A stretch of DNA of 64,000 nt from Allosphingosinicella sp042666435 (GCF_042666435.1 NZ_JBHTDC010000002.1:806001-870000); one strand, 5' to 3'. Shown: positions 28,668 to 39,189, counted from the first letter of the stretch. Program-made: numbers and translations. Notes: generated by a model from the letters alone, not told the origin.

Positions 28668-30677
28668 ATGGGTTCGACCGTCGCGCGCGCCATCGCACGA
28701 ATCATCGATGCCGGCGACGTGGACAGCGCCGCCGGCCGCGCGTTGCTCGAAGAGCGCTATCGCGCCCTCCAGCGCCAGATTCCCTTGCTCTACGGCATCG
28801 CGGTCGCGGCGTTCCTCGGGCTGCATATCGCGACCGGAAGCGATATCCGATCGGCGACCCATCCGGTCAATTATGTGTTCGGACTGGTGCTGCTGCGCCT
28901 CGTGCACTGGGTGAGGACCCGGTCCAGAACGCTACCGCCAGAAAAAATACGGCGGGAGTTGACGAAGACCTATGCGCTCGCCGCGTTGATCAGCCTCTTC
29001 CTTTCTTATTGGGGCCTTCGCCTCTGGGATGCGGGCGGCGCGATGTGGCAATCCTACATCGTCCTGTTCGGATCCCTCGGCGCAATCGGCTGCTCCTACG
29101 GCCTCAGCAGCTTCCCCAGCGCCGCCCGGCTGCCGCTTCTCATCGTGGCCTTGCCCTTCGCGCTCCGGCTGATGGTGTCGCTGGAGCCGGCCATGATCGG
29201 CATCGGCTTCAGCCTCAGCCTGGTGACGCTGATCACCGTCCGGCTTATCAATGTCCAGAATGCGAGTTTCACCGCCCTCGTTCAATCGCGCTCGGAAATC
29301 GCGGTCGAGCGGGAGCGCGCGCGGAGGGCCGAGGAAGCGGCACTGGTCGAAAAGGCCAAGGCGAGAGCCGTCGCCGACACCGACCCGCTGACCGGGCTCG
29401 CCAATCGCCGTGCCTTCCTGGCCGCGCTCGAGGCGAAGGCGTCGGCGGCCAACGGGGACCGTTCCGCGTTCGCGCTGGCGCTGGTCGATCTCGACGGTTT
29501 CAAGCCGATCAACGATACGTTCGGCCACGCCACCGGCGATGCCGTGCTGATCGAGGTGGGCGCGCGCCTGAAGCTGGAGGCCGGGGCCGACGGGTTGGCG
29601 GCGCGGATGGGCGGCGACGAATTCGCCCTGCTCCTGCCCGATCGCACCTCGCGGGCCGCGGCCGAACGGCTCGGGCAGAGCGTCTGCGCCAGCCTCAAAC
29701 GGCCCTTCCATGTCGGCGGTCGCGAGTTCCGCATCTCGGGCTGCTGCGGCCTGACCCTGATCGGCCGCGGCTGCTACGACGTGCCGGTCGCGCTGGTGCG
29801 CGGTGATGCCGCTCTCTACAGCGCCAAGCAGAGCGGGCGCGGGACCGTGACCCTCTTCTCGCCGAAACTGGAACGCTCGCATCGGCGCCGCGCGGCGATC
29901 GAGAAGGCGCTGCGCCTGCCCGGAACCCGCGACGAGATCGATCTGGTCTTTCAGCCGATCTTCGACCTTTTCACCCACCAGTTGCGCTGCTTCGAGGCGC
30001 TGGCCCGCTGGGAGCATCCCGAACTCGGCCTCGTCTCGCCGTCCGAATTCATTCCCATCGCGGAGCAGATCAACGTCATCGAGCCGATCGGCGAGGCCTT
30101 GCTCGCCAAGGCGGCCCGCGAGGCGAAGCGCTGGCCCGACGCGATCCGCCTGTCCTTCAATCTGAGCGCGGTCGAACTCTGCTCGGTCGCCTCCTCGGCG
30201 CGGATATTGGCGATCCTGGCCGTAGAAGGCCTCGATCCCGCGCGCCTCCAGATCGAGGTGACGGAGACCGCTTTGCTGGTCGATTTCGAGGCGGCGAGGA
30301 CCAACCTCAACGCGCTGCGCTCCGCCGGGGCGTGGATCGTGCTCGACGATTTCGGCGCCGGGCACGCCTCCATATCCTACCTGCGCGAAATGCGCTTCGA
30401 CGCGATCAAGCTGGACGGATCGCTGATCGCGCGCGTCGCCACGTCGCAGAGCAGCCGCCGGCTCCTCAAGGGCGTGCTCGACCTTTGCGCGTCGCTCGGC
30501 GTCGCCTCCGTCGCCGAGCATATCGAAACGGATGGGCAGCTCAGCCTGCTGCGCGAGATGGGCTGCCGCGACGGCCAGGGCTTCCACCTGTCGCGCCCGG
30601 TCCCCGCCGAAGCCGCCCGCGCCCTCGCCGAGACGCGGATGCTCTCCCTGCCGTCCGAAGACAGCAAGGTCGCCTAA
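28668..30677 (+). CDS. Membrane GGDEF-EAL cyclic-di-GMP signalling protein
   Basis: 669 residues. Residues about 40-190 hold five or six membrane helices forming an N-terminal sensor. A short coiled coil rich in arginine and glutamate follows at about 205-235. The diguanylate cyclase domain carries an intact GGDEF at 315-319. The phosphodiesterase domain has EAL at 443-445 and the DDFGAGHASISYL loop. Both active sites look intact, so it may make or degrade c-di-GMP. The ATG at 28668 is 36 bp after the cytochrome gene. Confidence 0.93.
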   Translation: MGSTVARAIARIIDAGDVDSAAGRALLEERYRALQRQIPLLYGIAVAAFLGLHIATGSDIRSATHPVNYVFGLVLLRLVHWVRTRSRTLPPEKIRRELTKTYALAALISLFLSYWGLRLWDAGGAMWQSYIVLFGSLGAIGCSYGLSSFPSAARLPLLIVALPFALRLMVSLEPAMIGIGFSLSLVTLITVRLINVQNASFTALVQSRSEIAVERERARRAEEAALVEKAKARAVADTDPLTGLANRRAFLAALEAKASAANGDRSAFALALVDLDGFKPINDTFGHATGDAVLIEVGARLKLEAGADGLAARMGGDEFALLLPDRTSRAAAERLGQSVCASLKRPFHVGGREFRISGCCGLTLIGRGCYDVPVALVRGDAALYSAKQSGRGTVTLFSPKLERSHRRRAAIEKALRLPGTRDEIDLVFQPIFDLFTHQLRCFEALARWEHPELGLVSPSEFIPIAEQINVIEPIGEALLAKAAREAKRWPDAIRLSFNLSAVELCSVASSARILAILAVEGLDPARLQIEVTETALLVDFEAARTNLNALRSAGAWIVLDDFGAGHASISYLREMRFDAIKLDGSLIARVATSQSSRRLLKGVLDLCASLGVASVAEHIETDGQLSLLREMGCRDGQGFHLSRPVPAEAARALAETRMLSLPSEDSKVA

Positions 30678-30758
30678 GGCGGACCTCGCTCGGGCGGAAT
30701 CGCTTGTCGCAACCGACTGGGGGCGCCTTCGTTGTCCCGGAACCAGCATGGGAAAACG

Positions 30759-31046
30759 ATGAAGCACCCTTACATTCTCGCCGCCCTCCTGTCCCTCTCC
30801 GCTTGCGGCGGCGCGGGGCCGGCGGAGAACACCGCCGATCGCCTCGAGGAAGCGGCCGAGCAGAGCCACCCGGCGGCGGCCGACGTGCTCGAAAACGCCG
30901 CCGACGAGATCGAGGCGGGGAATGTGGAGAGCCCAGACCGTGCGGCGCAGCAGGCGCTAGAGCGCGCGGGCAATGCCCAGGCCCCCAATGCCGGACCCCC
31001 TCCGGGAACATCGCAGCCGGTCGATTCGCTGGAGAATTCCTATTGA
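30759..31046 (+). CDS. Small alanine/glutamate-rich lipoprotein
   Basis: 95 residues. The signal peptide ends in the lipobox LSAC, so the mature protein would be lipid-anchored at a cysteine. The rest is short and polar: a helix rich in Ala, Glu and Asp (TADRLEEAAEQSHPAAADVL and on) and a proline-rich end. It has no recognised domain. Confidence 0.65.
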   Translation: MKHPYILAALLSLSACGGAGPAENTADRLEEAAEQSHPAAADVLENAADEIEAGNVESPDRAAQQALERAGNAQAPNAGPPPGTSQPVDSLENSY

Positions 31047-31132
31047 GGAAACGGGGGCCGGCCCCGGTGCGGATCGCGAAATCGGCGCGGCCGCCCATCC
31101 CCCCGGAATTCCGACCGCCGCGCCGCGCTCCG

Positions 31133-32662
31133 TCAGGTGATGCTGGCAATCTGATAGAGGAAATCGACATAGCCCATGGTGGCGCCGTCGAGACCCTCCA
31201 CCTTGGGGTTGCTGCTTTCGATCACATAATATTCGTCCGGCGCGTGGGCGCCGCTGCCGTGACCGAGGCCGAACTGGCCGGCGGGCAGCGATAGCGGCGC
31301 GCCGGTGAACACGACGCCTGGCCACGAGCCCGCGCTCCTCGGATAGAGGCTGTGGGGCACGCCGGCGCGGGTATAGACAGCCTGCTGGGCGCGGATCACG
31401 CGGCTGTCCTCGGCGGTTTCAGTGGGATCGTAGCCGCCGCTCATATTCACCTCGACGTCGCCGAACCCGCGTTTGGCGAGATGCGCCTTCAATTTCGCGA
31501 GCGTGTCCTCGGCGGTCATGTTCGGCACCATGCGAAGGTCCAGCTTGGCCACGGCGCGCGCCGGCAGGATGGTCTTGCCGCCGGGTCCGGTATAGCCGGC
31601 GACCAGCCCCTCGATGTTGACCGTGGGCTGCGACGCGAGCCGCTCCAGCGACTGCTGCCAAGGCTCGTCATTCACCCAATGCTTGACGCCGAGCGCCTTC
31701 ATCGCATCGGCCTCGCTATTCTCGCGCGCATTTTCGGCGATCAGCGCTTTCTCGCGCGCCGTCAGCGGGCGGACATGCTCGAACAGGCCGTCGATGGCGG
31801 GAGTGTTGCCGTCGGCGCTGACCAGGGTCTGGAGCGCCTGGACCAGCCGCCAGACCGGGCTGTCGACATGCGCCTTCTGGCTGGAATGGATATCCTTCAG
31901 CGGGCCCCGGCCCCATTTCTCGCCGCTCGACACCAGTTCGACCTCGATCAGGCCCTTGGCGCCGAGGTTGATGCTGACCGCGCCGTTCTTCGCCTGCCAG
32001 CCGGCGGGAATGATGACGCCCTCGCACTTCTTGAGCGCCGCGAAGACATTCGGCCGCTGGACGATCTGCGAGAAATGCGGCGATCCGATCTCCTCCTCGC
32101 CCTCGGCGACGAGGACGAGGTTGACCGGCAGCTTGCGCCCCGCCGCGCGGATCGCGTGAAGCGCGGCGAGGAAGGTCGCCTCTGGTCCCTTCTGGTTGAC
32201 CGCCCCGCGCCCCATGATGACCTTGCCCCAATCGGGCTTGTCGAGGATTCGCGCCTCCAGCGGCGGCGACGACCACTCGGCCGGGTCGAACTGCTTCACG
32301 TCGTACATGAAGTAGATGCCCATCCAGCGCTTGGCGCCCGCGTCCAATGTCGCGAACACGCCCGGATGGCCGTCGGTCGGCACCTTTTCGACATGCTGGA
32401 AGCCGGCGTCGCGAGCGAGGCGCGCCATGTAATCGGCGCCCTGATCCATGTTGAGGTCTTCGGCGGCGATGGAGGGATTGCGGATCCAGTCCTGGATCCG
32501 CGCGACCGAGGCGTCGTGCCCCGTCTCGACCGCCTTGCGGATCGCGGCCATGTCGCCCGACTGGGCGAGCGCGGCGCCGGGCGCGAACAGCATCGCCCCG
32601 GCGGCGGCCCCCTTCATCAAGGTGCGGCGGCCGGTGGCGAAAGCGTTTCTGTCGTCCTGCAT
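31133..32662 (-). CDS. Exported M20-family metallopeptidase (dipeptidase-like)
   Basis: 509 residues from ATG 32662; a TTG two codons upstream is possible. A twin-arginine signal (GRRTLMKGAAAGAMLF) points to Tat export. The M20 zinc-peptidase body shows MGIYFMYDVKQ where the HxD motif normally lies, then GRGAVNQKGPEATFLAAL and LVAEGEEEIGSPHF with the catalytic glutamate pair. The usual metal histidine of the HxD motif seems replaced by Tyr (MYD), which is unusual. The second conserved region near GHGSGAHAPDEYY is present. The likely substrate is peptides or acylated amino acids. Confidence 0.85.
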   Translation of the reverse strand: MQDDRNAFATGRRTLMKGAAAGAMLFAPGAALAQSGDMAAIRKAVETGHDASVARIQDWIRNPSIAAEDLNMDQGADYMARLARDAGFQHVEKVPTDGHPGVFATLDAGAKRWMGIYFMYDVKQFDPAEWSSPPLEARILDKPDWGKVIMGRGAVNQKGPEATFLAALHAIRAAGRKLPVNLVLVAEGEEEIGSPHFSQIVQRPNVFAALKKCEGVIIPAGWQAKNGAVSINLGAKGLIEVELVSSGEKWGRGPLKDIHSSQKAHVDSPVWRLVQALQTLVSADGNTPAIDGLFEHVRPLTAREKALIAENARENSEADAMKALGVKHWVNDEPWQQSLERLASQPTVNIEGLVAGYTGPGGKTILPARAVAKLDLRMVPNMTAEDTLAKLKAHLAKRGFGDVEVNMSGGYDPTETAEDSRVIRAQQAVYTRAGVPHSLYPRSAGSWPGVVFTGAPLSLPAGQFGLGHGSGAHAPDEYYVIESSNPKVEGLDGATMGYVDFLYQIASIT

Positions 32663-32730
32663 CTTCAAAAAACCCCCTTCGATGGCTGTCGGTGGACAGT
32701 AGAGCCCGAAAGGGGAATAGCGTCCAGCCC

Positions 32731-33186
32731 ATGCGCTATTTTCTGGACACCGAATTTAACGGCCTCGGCGGCGAGCTGATGAGTCTGGCGCTCGTGCCCG
32801 AGCATGGCGACCAGGAATTCTACATCGTGCTGCCGCTGCCCTCGCCGCTTCACCCCTGGGTCGCGAAGCATGTCGTGCCCTATCTCAATAACGTGCCTCC
32901 CGGCCACGATTGCGCGCCGGTCTCGCGCCTCGCCGCGGCCGAGCAGCTCGCCGAGTTCCTCGCCGGCGATCTCGATCCGTTGATCCTCGCCGATTGGCCG
33001 GACGACATCGCACTCTTCTGCGCCCTGCTCGTCACCGGCGAGGGCGAGATGGCGCCGGTCGGCACCCTGCGCTTCGAATTGATCCGGAGCCCCGGTTTCA
33101 GCACCGCCGCGATCAGCAAGGTCCCGCACAACGCCCTCCACGACGCGCGGGCGCTGAGGGACTTCATGACCCATTGGGAAGTCTGA
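32731..33186 (+). CDS. 3'-5' exoribonuclease, Rv2179c-like DEDDh fold
   Basis: 151 residues. The N-terminus MRYFLDTEFN holds the first Asp-x-Glu metal pair (D6, E8). A further acidic residue lies in LADWPDDIALF and the C-terminal HNALHDARALRD gives the HxxxxD motif. Together these are the four acidic residues and histidine of DEDDh exonucleases. Length fits the small stand-alone Rv2179c group, which trims single-stranded RNA 3' ends. The APC permease gene starts 4 bp after the stop. Confidence 0.8.
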   Translation: MRYFLDTEFNGLGGELMSLALVPEHGDQEFYIVLPLPSPLHPWVAKHVVPYLNNVPPGHDCAPVSRLAAAEQLAEFLAGDLDPLILADWPDDIALFCALLVTGEGEMAPVGTLRFELIRSPGFSTAAISKVPHNALHDARALRDFMTHWEV

Positions 33187-33190
33187 GCGG

Positions 33191-34480
33191 ATGACCGGCC
33201 GGTCGGACGAAGTTTCGGCGCCCCTTCGCCGAGAGATCGGCTTCGCCGGATCGGCCTTCCTGTCGTTCAACGGCATTGTCGGCGCGGGCATCTTCGCGCT
33301 GCCGGCGACGCTCCACTTTCAGTTCGGCGCGTTCAGCCCCTGGCTGTTCCCGATCTTCGGGCTGCTCATCCTGCTCGTCGCGCTCCCCTTCGCGCGGCTG
33401 GCGGCCCTGTTCCCGCAATCGGGAGGGCCGGTCGCCTACACCGCCGCGTTCGGCCCGCTCGCCTCCTTCCAGGCCGGATGGCTTTACTACCTCGCCCGCG
33501 TCACCGCGCTCGCGGCCAATGCAAACGTATTCGCCCTCTACGCGACCGCCTTGTGGGCGCCGCTCGGCACCGGAGCGGGGCGGGCGGCGACGATCCTGGC
33601 TCTGTGCGGCGGGCTGACATGGGTCAACATGGTCGGCGTCCGCCGCGCCGTCCGCGCGCTCGACGGCCTCACCTTGCTGAAGGCCGCGCCGCTGGTCGGC
33701 ATCGCTTTGTGGGGTCTCGGCGCCGCGGCCGACGCGCTGCCCGCGCCCGGCCCCGTGCCGCCGCTCGCCGGCATCGAGGCCGCCGCCCTGCTCGTGCTCT
33801 ACGCCTTCATCGGTTTCGAGAATTCGGTCGTGCCGGCCGGCGAGACCGACGATCCCGGCCGCACGATCCCGCGCGCTTTGATCCTGACCATCGTCGCCAC
33901 CGCCGCGCTCTATTTCATCATCCAGCTCGCTTATGTCGCGGTGATGCCGGCCGGCGAGACGCCCGATGCGCCGCTCGTCGCCTTCGCCGTCGCGGTGGCG
34001 GGTCCGGCGGGCGGGCTGCTGCTGACCGTGGCGGCGCTCGCCTCGGTCGCCGGCAATCTCGCCGGCTCGCTCACCTCGACGCCGCGCGTCACCTTCGCGC
34101 TCGCCCGCGAGGGATTGCTTCCGCGCTGGTTCGGCGCGGTGAACGGACGCTTCCACACACCGGCCAACTCGGTCCTGTTCATGGGCCTGCTCGGCGCCAT
34201 TCTCGCGCTCACAGGCAGCTTCCTGTGGCTGGCGGTGGTGAGCACGCTGGCCCGTCTCTTCGTCTATGCCGGCTGCATCGCCGCACTGCCGCGCGCGGAG
34301 CGAAAAGCGGGAAGGAAGACGAAAGCCGCCACGATCGTGCTGATGGGATTGGGCCTCACCATCTGCCTGTGGGCCGCCTTCCAATCCGAATGGGCATCGT
34401 GGCGGATGCTGATCGGGCTGCTCGCCGCCGGATTGCTGCTCTATGCGGTCGCCCGGCGCCAGGGGCGCGAACAGCAATGA
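33191..34480 (+). CDS. APC-family amino acid permease
   Basis: 429 residues and about 12 membrane helices. The first helix carries the family signature GIVGAGIFALPATL. Helix 6 shows LYAFIGFENSVVPAGETDDP. Long hydrophobic helices continue to the end. It should import or exchange amino acids or polyamines across the inner membrane; the substrate is not predictable. It lies between the exoribonuclease and an aminotransferase gene on the same strand, so an amino-acid substrate is plausible. Confidence 0.9.
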   Translation: MTGRSDEVSAPLRREIGFAGSAFLSFNGIVGAGIFALPATLHFQFGAFSPWLFPIFGLLILLVALPFARLAALFPQSGGPVAYTAAFGPLASFQAGWLYYLARVTALAANANVFALYATALWAPLGTGAGRAATILALCGGLTWVNMVGVRRAVRALDGLTLLKAAPLVGIALWGLGAAADALPAPGPVPPLAGIEAAALLVLYAFIGFENSVVPAGETDDPGRTIPRALILTIVATAALYFIIQLAYVAVMPAGETPDAPLVAFAVAVAGPAGGLLLTVAALASVAGNLAGSLTSTPRVTFALAREGLLPRWFGAVNGRFHTPANSVLFMGLLGAILALTGSFLWLAVVSTLARLFVYAGCIAALPRAERKAGRKTKAATIVLMGLGLTICLWAAFQSEWASWRMLIGLLAAGLLLYAVARRQGREQQ

Positions 34481-34527
34481 ATTCCCGCGGGCTTCACCCG
34501 GCGCGGGGGAAGCTCTACAGGCGCCCG

Positions 34528-35706
34528 ATGAACGACGAATTCTACCGCATCCGCCGCTTGCCGCCCTACGTCTTCGCCGAAGTCAACGCGATGAAGGCCG
34601 CCGCCCGCGCGCGCGGCGAGGACATAATCGACCTCGGCATGGGCAATCCCGACGGTGCGCCGCCGGCGCACGTGGTGGAGAAGCTCGCCGAGGTGGCGCG
34701 CAACCCGAAGGCGCATGGCTATTCGGCGTCCAAGGGCATTGCCGGCCTCCGCAAGGCGCAGGCGGGCTATTATAGCCGCCGCTTCGGCGTCGATCTCGAT
34801 CCGGACAGCGAAGTGATCGTCACTTTGGGCTCCAAGGAAGGGCTCGCCAACCTCGCCCAGGCGATCACCGCGCCGGGCGACGTCGTGCTCGCGCCCAACC
34901 CGTCCTACCCGATCCACCAGTTCGGCTTCATCATCGCCGGCGCCGCGATCCGGTCGATCCCGGCCGCGCCGGGGCCGGACTTCTTCACGCGCCTGGAATA
35001 TGCGATCCGCTATACGGTGCCCAAGCCGACCGTGCTGGTGATCGGCTATCCCAGCAACCCGACCGCCTATGTCGCCGACCTCGCATTCTACGAAAAGGTC
35101 GTCGCCTTCGCCCGCGCGCATAAGCTCTGGGTCATCAGCGACCTCGCTTATGCCGAAATCTATTTCGGTGACACGCCCACCCCCTCGATTCTCCAGGTGC
35201 CGGACGCGCGCGAGGTGGCGGTCGAATTCACGTCCATGTCCAAGACCTATTCGATGGCCGGTTGGCGGATCGGCTTCGCGGTCGGCAACAAGACGCTGAT
35301 CCACGCGCTGACCCGGGTCAAATCCTATCTCGATTATGGCGCCTTCACGCCCGTCCAAGCGGCCGCCTGCGCCGCGATCAACGGACCGCAGGACATCATC
35401 GCGGCCAACCGGGCGCTCTACAAGGCGCGCCGCGATGTGCTGGTGGAATGCTTCGCCCGCGCCGGCTGGGACATCGCGCCGCCGCAAGCCAGCATGTTCG
35501 CCTGGACCGCGATCCCCGAGGCCTTTCGCCACCTGGGATCGGTCGAATTCGCCAAGCGGCTGCTGACCGAGGCCGGCGTCGCCGTGGCGCCCGGCGCGGG
35601 CTTCGGCGAGGAAGGCGAAGGATTCGTCCGCATCGCCCTCGTCGAGAACGAGCAGCGCATCCGCCAGGCGGCGCGCGGCGTGAAGCAGTTCCTCGCCAGG
35701 GTCTGA
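34528..35706 (+). CDS. PLP-dependent class I aminotransferase (AlaC / LL-DAP aminotransferase-like)
   Basis: 392 residues from ATG 34528, which gives the family start MNDEFYRIRRLPPYVFAEVN. An in-frame ATG at 34477 overlaps the permease stop and would add 17 residues. The PLP lysine is in SMSKTYSMAGWRIGF. Conserved PNPSYPIH and GYPSNPT segments are present. The closest family is E. coli AlaC, an alanine-2-oxoglutarate aminotransferase; such proteins are often labelled LL-diaminopimelate aminotransferase. It is operonic with the amino acid permease. Confidence 0.9.
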   Translation: MNDEFYRIRRLPPYVFAEVNAMKAAARARGEDIIDLGMGNPDGAPPAHVVEKLAEVARNPKAHGYSASKGIAGLRKAQAGYYSRRFGVDLDPDSEVIVTLGSKEGLANLAQAITAPGDVVLAPNPSYPIHQFGFIIAGAAIRSIPAAPGPDFFTRLEYAIRYTVPKPTVLVIGYPSNPTAYVADLAFYEKVVAFARAHKLWVISDLAYAEIYFGDTPTPSILQVPDAREVAVEFTSMSKTYSMAGWRIGFAVGNKTLIHALTRVKSYLDYGAFTPVQAAACAAINGPQDIIAANRALYKARRDVLVECFARAGWDIAPPQASMFAWTAIPEAFRHLGSVEFAKRLLTEAGVAVAPGAGFGEEGEGFVRIALVENEQRIRQAARGVKQFLARV

Positions 35707-35725
35707 GCGTTCGCCGGGGAGCGAC

Positions 35726-36097
35726 TCAATCGTCGCCCTCCAGCAGGCGCCCGATGCCCTTGGCGAACTTGATGACCATGTCCAGATTGACGCCGACCTG
35801 GCTCTGGCAGAGCCGGATGCACCGCTCCGCCGACAAGGCATCGCTGCCCGTCGGCGCTTCGCCGATGCGCGGCCCGACTTCGCCCGGATCTCGCTCGATC
35901 GGCAGCGGCAGGCGCCGCCCCGCCTCTCCGTCCCGCCGGCCGCAGACGACGATCTCGCCTTCGCCGGTGGCGGTCGGGCAGCCCGCATCGGCGACGGGCC
36001 GAAACTGGTCCCGGTAATTCTCCAGCGCCTGCTCCGCCGTGATCGTCTGGGCCGTCGCGGCGCCCGGCAGCGCCGCGGCCATGAACATCGCCGCCAT
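35726..36097 (-). CDS. Secreted protein of unknown function
   Basis: 123 residues from ATG 36097; a TTG start five codons upstream is less likely. The signal peptide is FMAAALPGAATAQ. The mature protein has a CPTATGEGEIVVCGRR segment, a pattern seen repeatedly in small exported sphingomonad proteins, and a second cysteine pair (CIRLC). The four cysteines could form two disulfides. It is divergent from glpX, with 52 bp between the starts. Confidence 0.7.
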   Translation of the reverse strand: MAAMFMAAALPGAATAQTITAEQALENYRDQFRPVADAGCPTATGEGEIVVCGRRDGEAGRRLPLPIERDPGEVGPRIGEAPTGSDALSAERCIRLCQSQVGVNLDMVIKFAKGIGRLLEGDD

Positions 36098-36149
36098 TCT
36101 CGACTTTGACAAAGGCCTCGCCTATCGCAGCCTCGACACTTCAACAGGG

Positions 36150-37148
<999 letters not shown>

Positions 37149-37173
37149 GCGGGATCGAGAGAAACCCCCTCCC

Positions 37174-37261
37174 CGTCATTCCCGCGAAAGCGGGAATCCC
37201 ACTTCTTTTGAAACAAGCCGTGATAAGAACAAGCGGGATTCCCGCTTTCGCGGGAATGACG
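37174..37261. repeat. Paired-palindrome repeat (REPIN-like doublet)
   Basis: Two copies of a palindromic unit (ATTCCCGC-GAAA-GCGGGAAT) face each other as exact 27-bp inverted arms, 37174-37200 and 37235-37261, separated by 34 bp. The ends are CGTCAT and ATGACG. The size and design match REPIN elements. It lies between glpX and recJ, and its right end is 13 bp before the recJ start. A second doublet with matching ends is at 61442-61524. Confidence 0.85.
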
Positions 37262-37274
37262 TAGGGGTGAGGAC

Positions 37275-39068
37275 GTGAACCTTCACCTTCCCGCTTCCGA
37301 CTTTGTCCACCCCTGCGGCGTCTCCCGCTCGATTCTCGGCCAGCCTTGGGGCTGGCGCGGGGCGGTGGGCGACGTGACCGACGCGGGGTTCGTCCCCGAC
37401 GACCTGGTCGATCAGTTGCTGATGGCTCGCGGCATCGTCCGCGAGGAGCTGGAACGGCACCGCGCGCCCACCATCCGCGGCTTCATGCCCGACCCGTCCA
37501 TATTCCAGGACATGGACAAGGCCGCCGAGCGGCTCGCCGACGCCGTCGCGGCCCGCGAGCCGGTGACGATATTCGGCGATTACGATGTCGACGGCGCCAC
37601 CTCGGCGGCGCTCCTCATCCGCCTGCTGCGCGCGCTCGGCTGCGATCCCAAGGCCTATATCCCCGACCGGCTGATGGAAGGCTATGGCCCGTCCGGCGAG
37701 GCCCTGGTGCGCATCGCCGAGGGCGGCGCGACCCTGATCGTCACCGTCGATTGCGGGGCGCAGGCGTTTGAGGCGCTCGACATGGCGCGGGCCGCCGGAG
37801 TCGACGTGGTCGTGGTCGACCATCACAAATGCGCCGCCGCCCTCCCCGCCGCGCTCGCCTTGGTCAACCCCAACCGCCTCGACGAGAGCGAGGAAGGCGC
37901 GGCCCACGGCCATCTCGCCGCCGTCGGCATGGCCTTCCTGCTCGGCGCCGCGCTCGTCCGGGTCCTGCGCCGGCGCGGTTTCTTCGCCAACCGCGAGGAG
38001 CCCCGCCTCGTCGATCTGCTTGACATCGTCGCCCTCGGAACGGTGGCCGACGTGGCCCAGCTCCGCAGCCTCAACCGCGCTTTCGTGACCCAGGGCCTGA
38101 AGGTGATGGCCGCGCGCCGCAACATCGGCCTCGCCGCGCTGATCGAGGCTTCCCGCCTCACCCGCGATCCTACCTGCACCGACCTCGGCTGGGCGCTCGG
38201 CCCCCGCATCAATGCCGGCGGCCGGGTCGGCAAGTCCGACCTCGGCGTCCGCCTTCTCACCACCGATGATGCGGAGGAGGCGCGCGCCATCGCCGCCGAG
38301 CTGGAGCGGTTGAACGAGGAGCGCCGCGCGATCGAGATGCTCGTCGCCGAAGCCGCCGAGGCCTTGTGCGCCGCCCAGGGCAATCGCGCCGTGGCCCTGG
38401 TCGCCGGTGAGGGCTGGCATCCCGGCGTGATCGGCATCGTCGCCGGCCGCCTCAAGGAGAAACTGGGCCGCCCCGCCATCGTCGTCGCTTTGGGCGAAGA
38501 TGGCATCGGCAAAGGATCGGGCCGCTCCATTTCCGGCGTCGATCTCGGCGCGGCGGTGCTCGCCGCCAAGGATAGCGGGTTGCTCATCGCCGGCGGAGGC
38601 CATGCGATGGCGGCCGGGCTCACCGTGGCCAAGGACAGGATCGACGCCCTCGCCGATTTTCTCGACGAGCGCCTTGCGGGCGCGGTCGCCGCCGGCCGCG
38701 ACGGCCGCGCCTTGATGCTCGACGCCGTGCTGGCTCCCGGCGGCGTCTGCCCGGACCTGTGCGACGCGCTCGACGGCGGCGGTCCTTATGGCGCCGGCTG
38801 GCCCGCCCCTCGCGTCGCCGCCGGCCCGGTGCGCATCGTCAAGGCCGACGTGGTCGGCCAGAACCACCTGCGCCTGATCGTCGCCGGCGACGACGGCCGC
38901 CGCATCAAGGCGATCGCTTTCCGCATGGCCGAGGGCGCGCTCGGCGAGGCGCTGCTGGCCGCGCCCGGCCACCGCAAGCTCTGGGTCGCCGGCCGCATCA
39001 AGCGCGACGAATGGGGCGACCGTCCCAGCGCGGAAATGCATCTGGAGGACGCCGCCTGGGCCGACTAA
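37275..39068 (+). CDS. recJ: Single-stranded-DNA-specific exonuclease RecJ
   Basis: 597 residues from a GTG. A 5'-3' exonuclease for recombination, mismatch and base excision repair. The DHH-family motifs are present: IFGDYDVDGATSAALL (GDYDVDG at 101-107) and VVVDHHKC (DHH at 182-184). The DHHA1 region has SGRSISGVDLG and AGGGHAMAAGLTV. A C-terminal OB domain follows. The length is normal for alphaproteobacterial RecJ. The 5' end is preceded by the REPIN doublet, whose right arm ends 13 bp before the start. Confidence 0.96.
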   Translation: MNLHLPASDFVHPCGVSRSILGQPWGWRGAVGDVTDAGFVPDDLVDQLLMARGIVREELERHRAPTIRGFMPDPSIFQDMDKAAERLADAVAAREPVTIFGDYDVDGATSAALLIRLLRALGCDPKAYIPDRLMEGYGPSGEALVRIAEGGATLIVTVDCGAQAFEALDMARAAGVDVVVVDHHKCAAALPAALALVNPNRLDESEEGAAHGHLAAVGMAFLLGAALVRVLRRRGFFANREEPRLVDLLDIVALGTVADVAQLRSLNRAFVTQGLKVMAARRNIGLAALIEASRLTRDPTCTDLGWALGPRINAGGRVGKSDLGVRLLTTDDAEEARAIAAELERLNEERRAIEMLVAEAAEALCAAQGNRAVALVAGEGWHPGVIGIVAGRLKEKLGRPAIVVALGEDGIGKGSGRSISGVDLGAAVLAAKDSGLLIAGGGHAMAAGLTVAKDRIDALADFLDERLAGAVAAGRDGRALMLDAVLAPGGVCPDLCDALDGGGPYGAGWPAPRVAAGPVRIVKADVVGQNHLRLIVAGDDGRRIKAIAFRMAEGALGEALLAAPGHRKLWVAGRIKRDEWGDRPSAEMHLEDAAWAD

Positions 39069-39114
39069 CCGGTTGACCGGACGGCAAGCCTCACTTAAGC
39101 GCCTCTCCGGCTCA

Positions 39115-39189
39115 GGCCCCTTCGTCTAGCGGTTAGGACGCGGCCCTTTCACGGCTGAAACACGGGTTCGATTCCCGTAGGGGTCACCA
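39115..39189 (+). tRNA. tRNA-Glu (anticodon TTC)
   Basis: 75 nt ending in an encoded CCA (39187-39189). The acceptor stem GGCCCCT pairs with AGGGGTC. The anticodon loop CTTTCAC holds TTC at 39148-39150. The T arm is CACGGGTTCGATTCCCGTA. It lies between recJ and the convergent msrA. No att-like direct repeat is seen beside it. Confidence 0.95.

Noticed and set aside
37174..37261. CRISPR array
   Set aside because: There are only two facing palindromes, with no regularly spaced direct repeats or spacers and no cas genes.
39115..39189. tRNA-Glu as a genomic island attachment site
   Set aside because: No integrase and no direct repeat of the tRNA 3' end is seen nearby.
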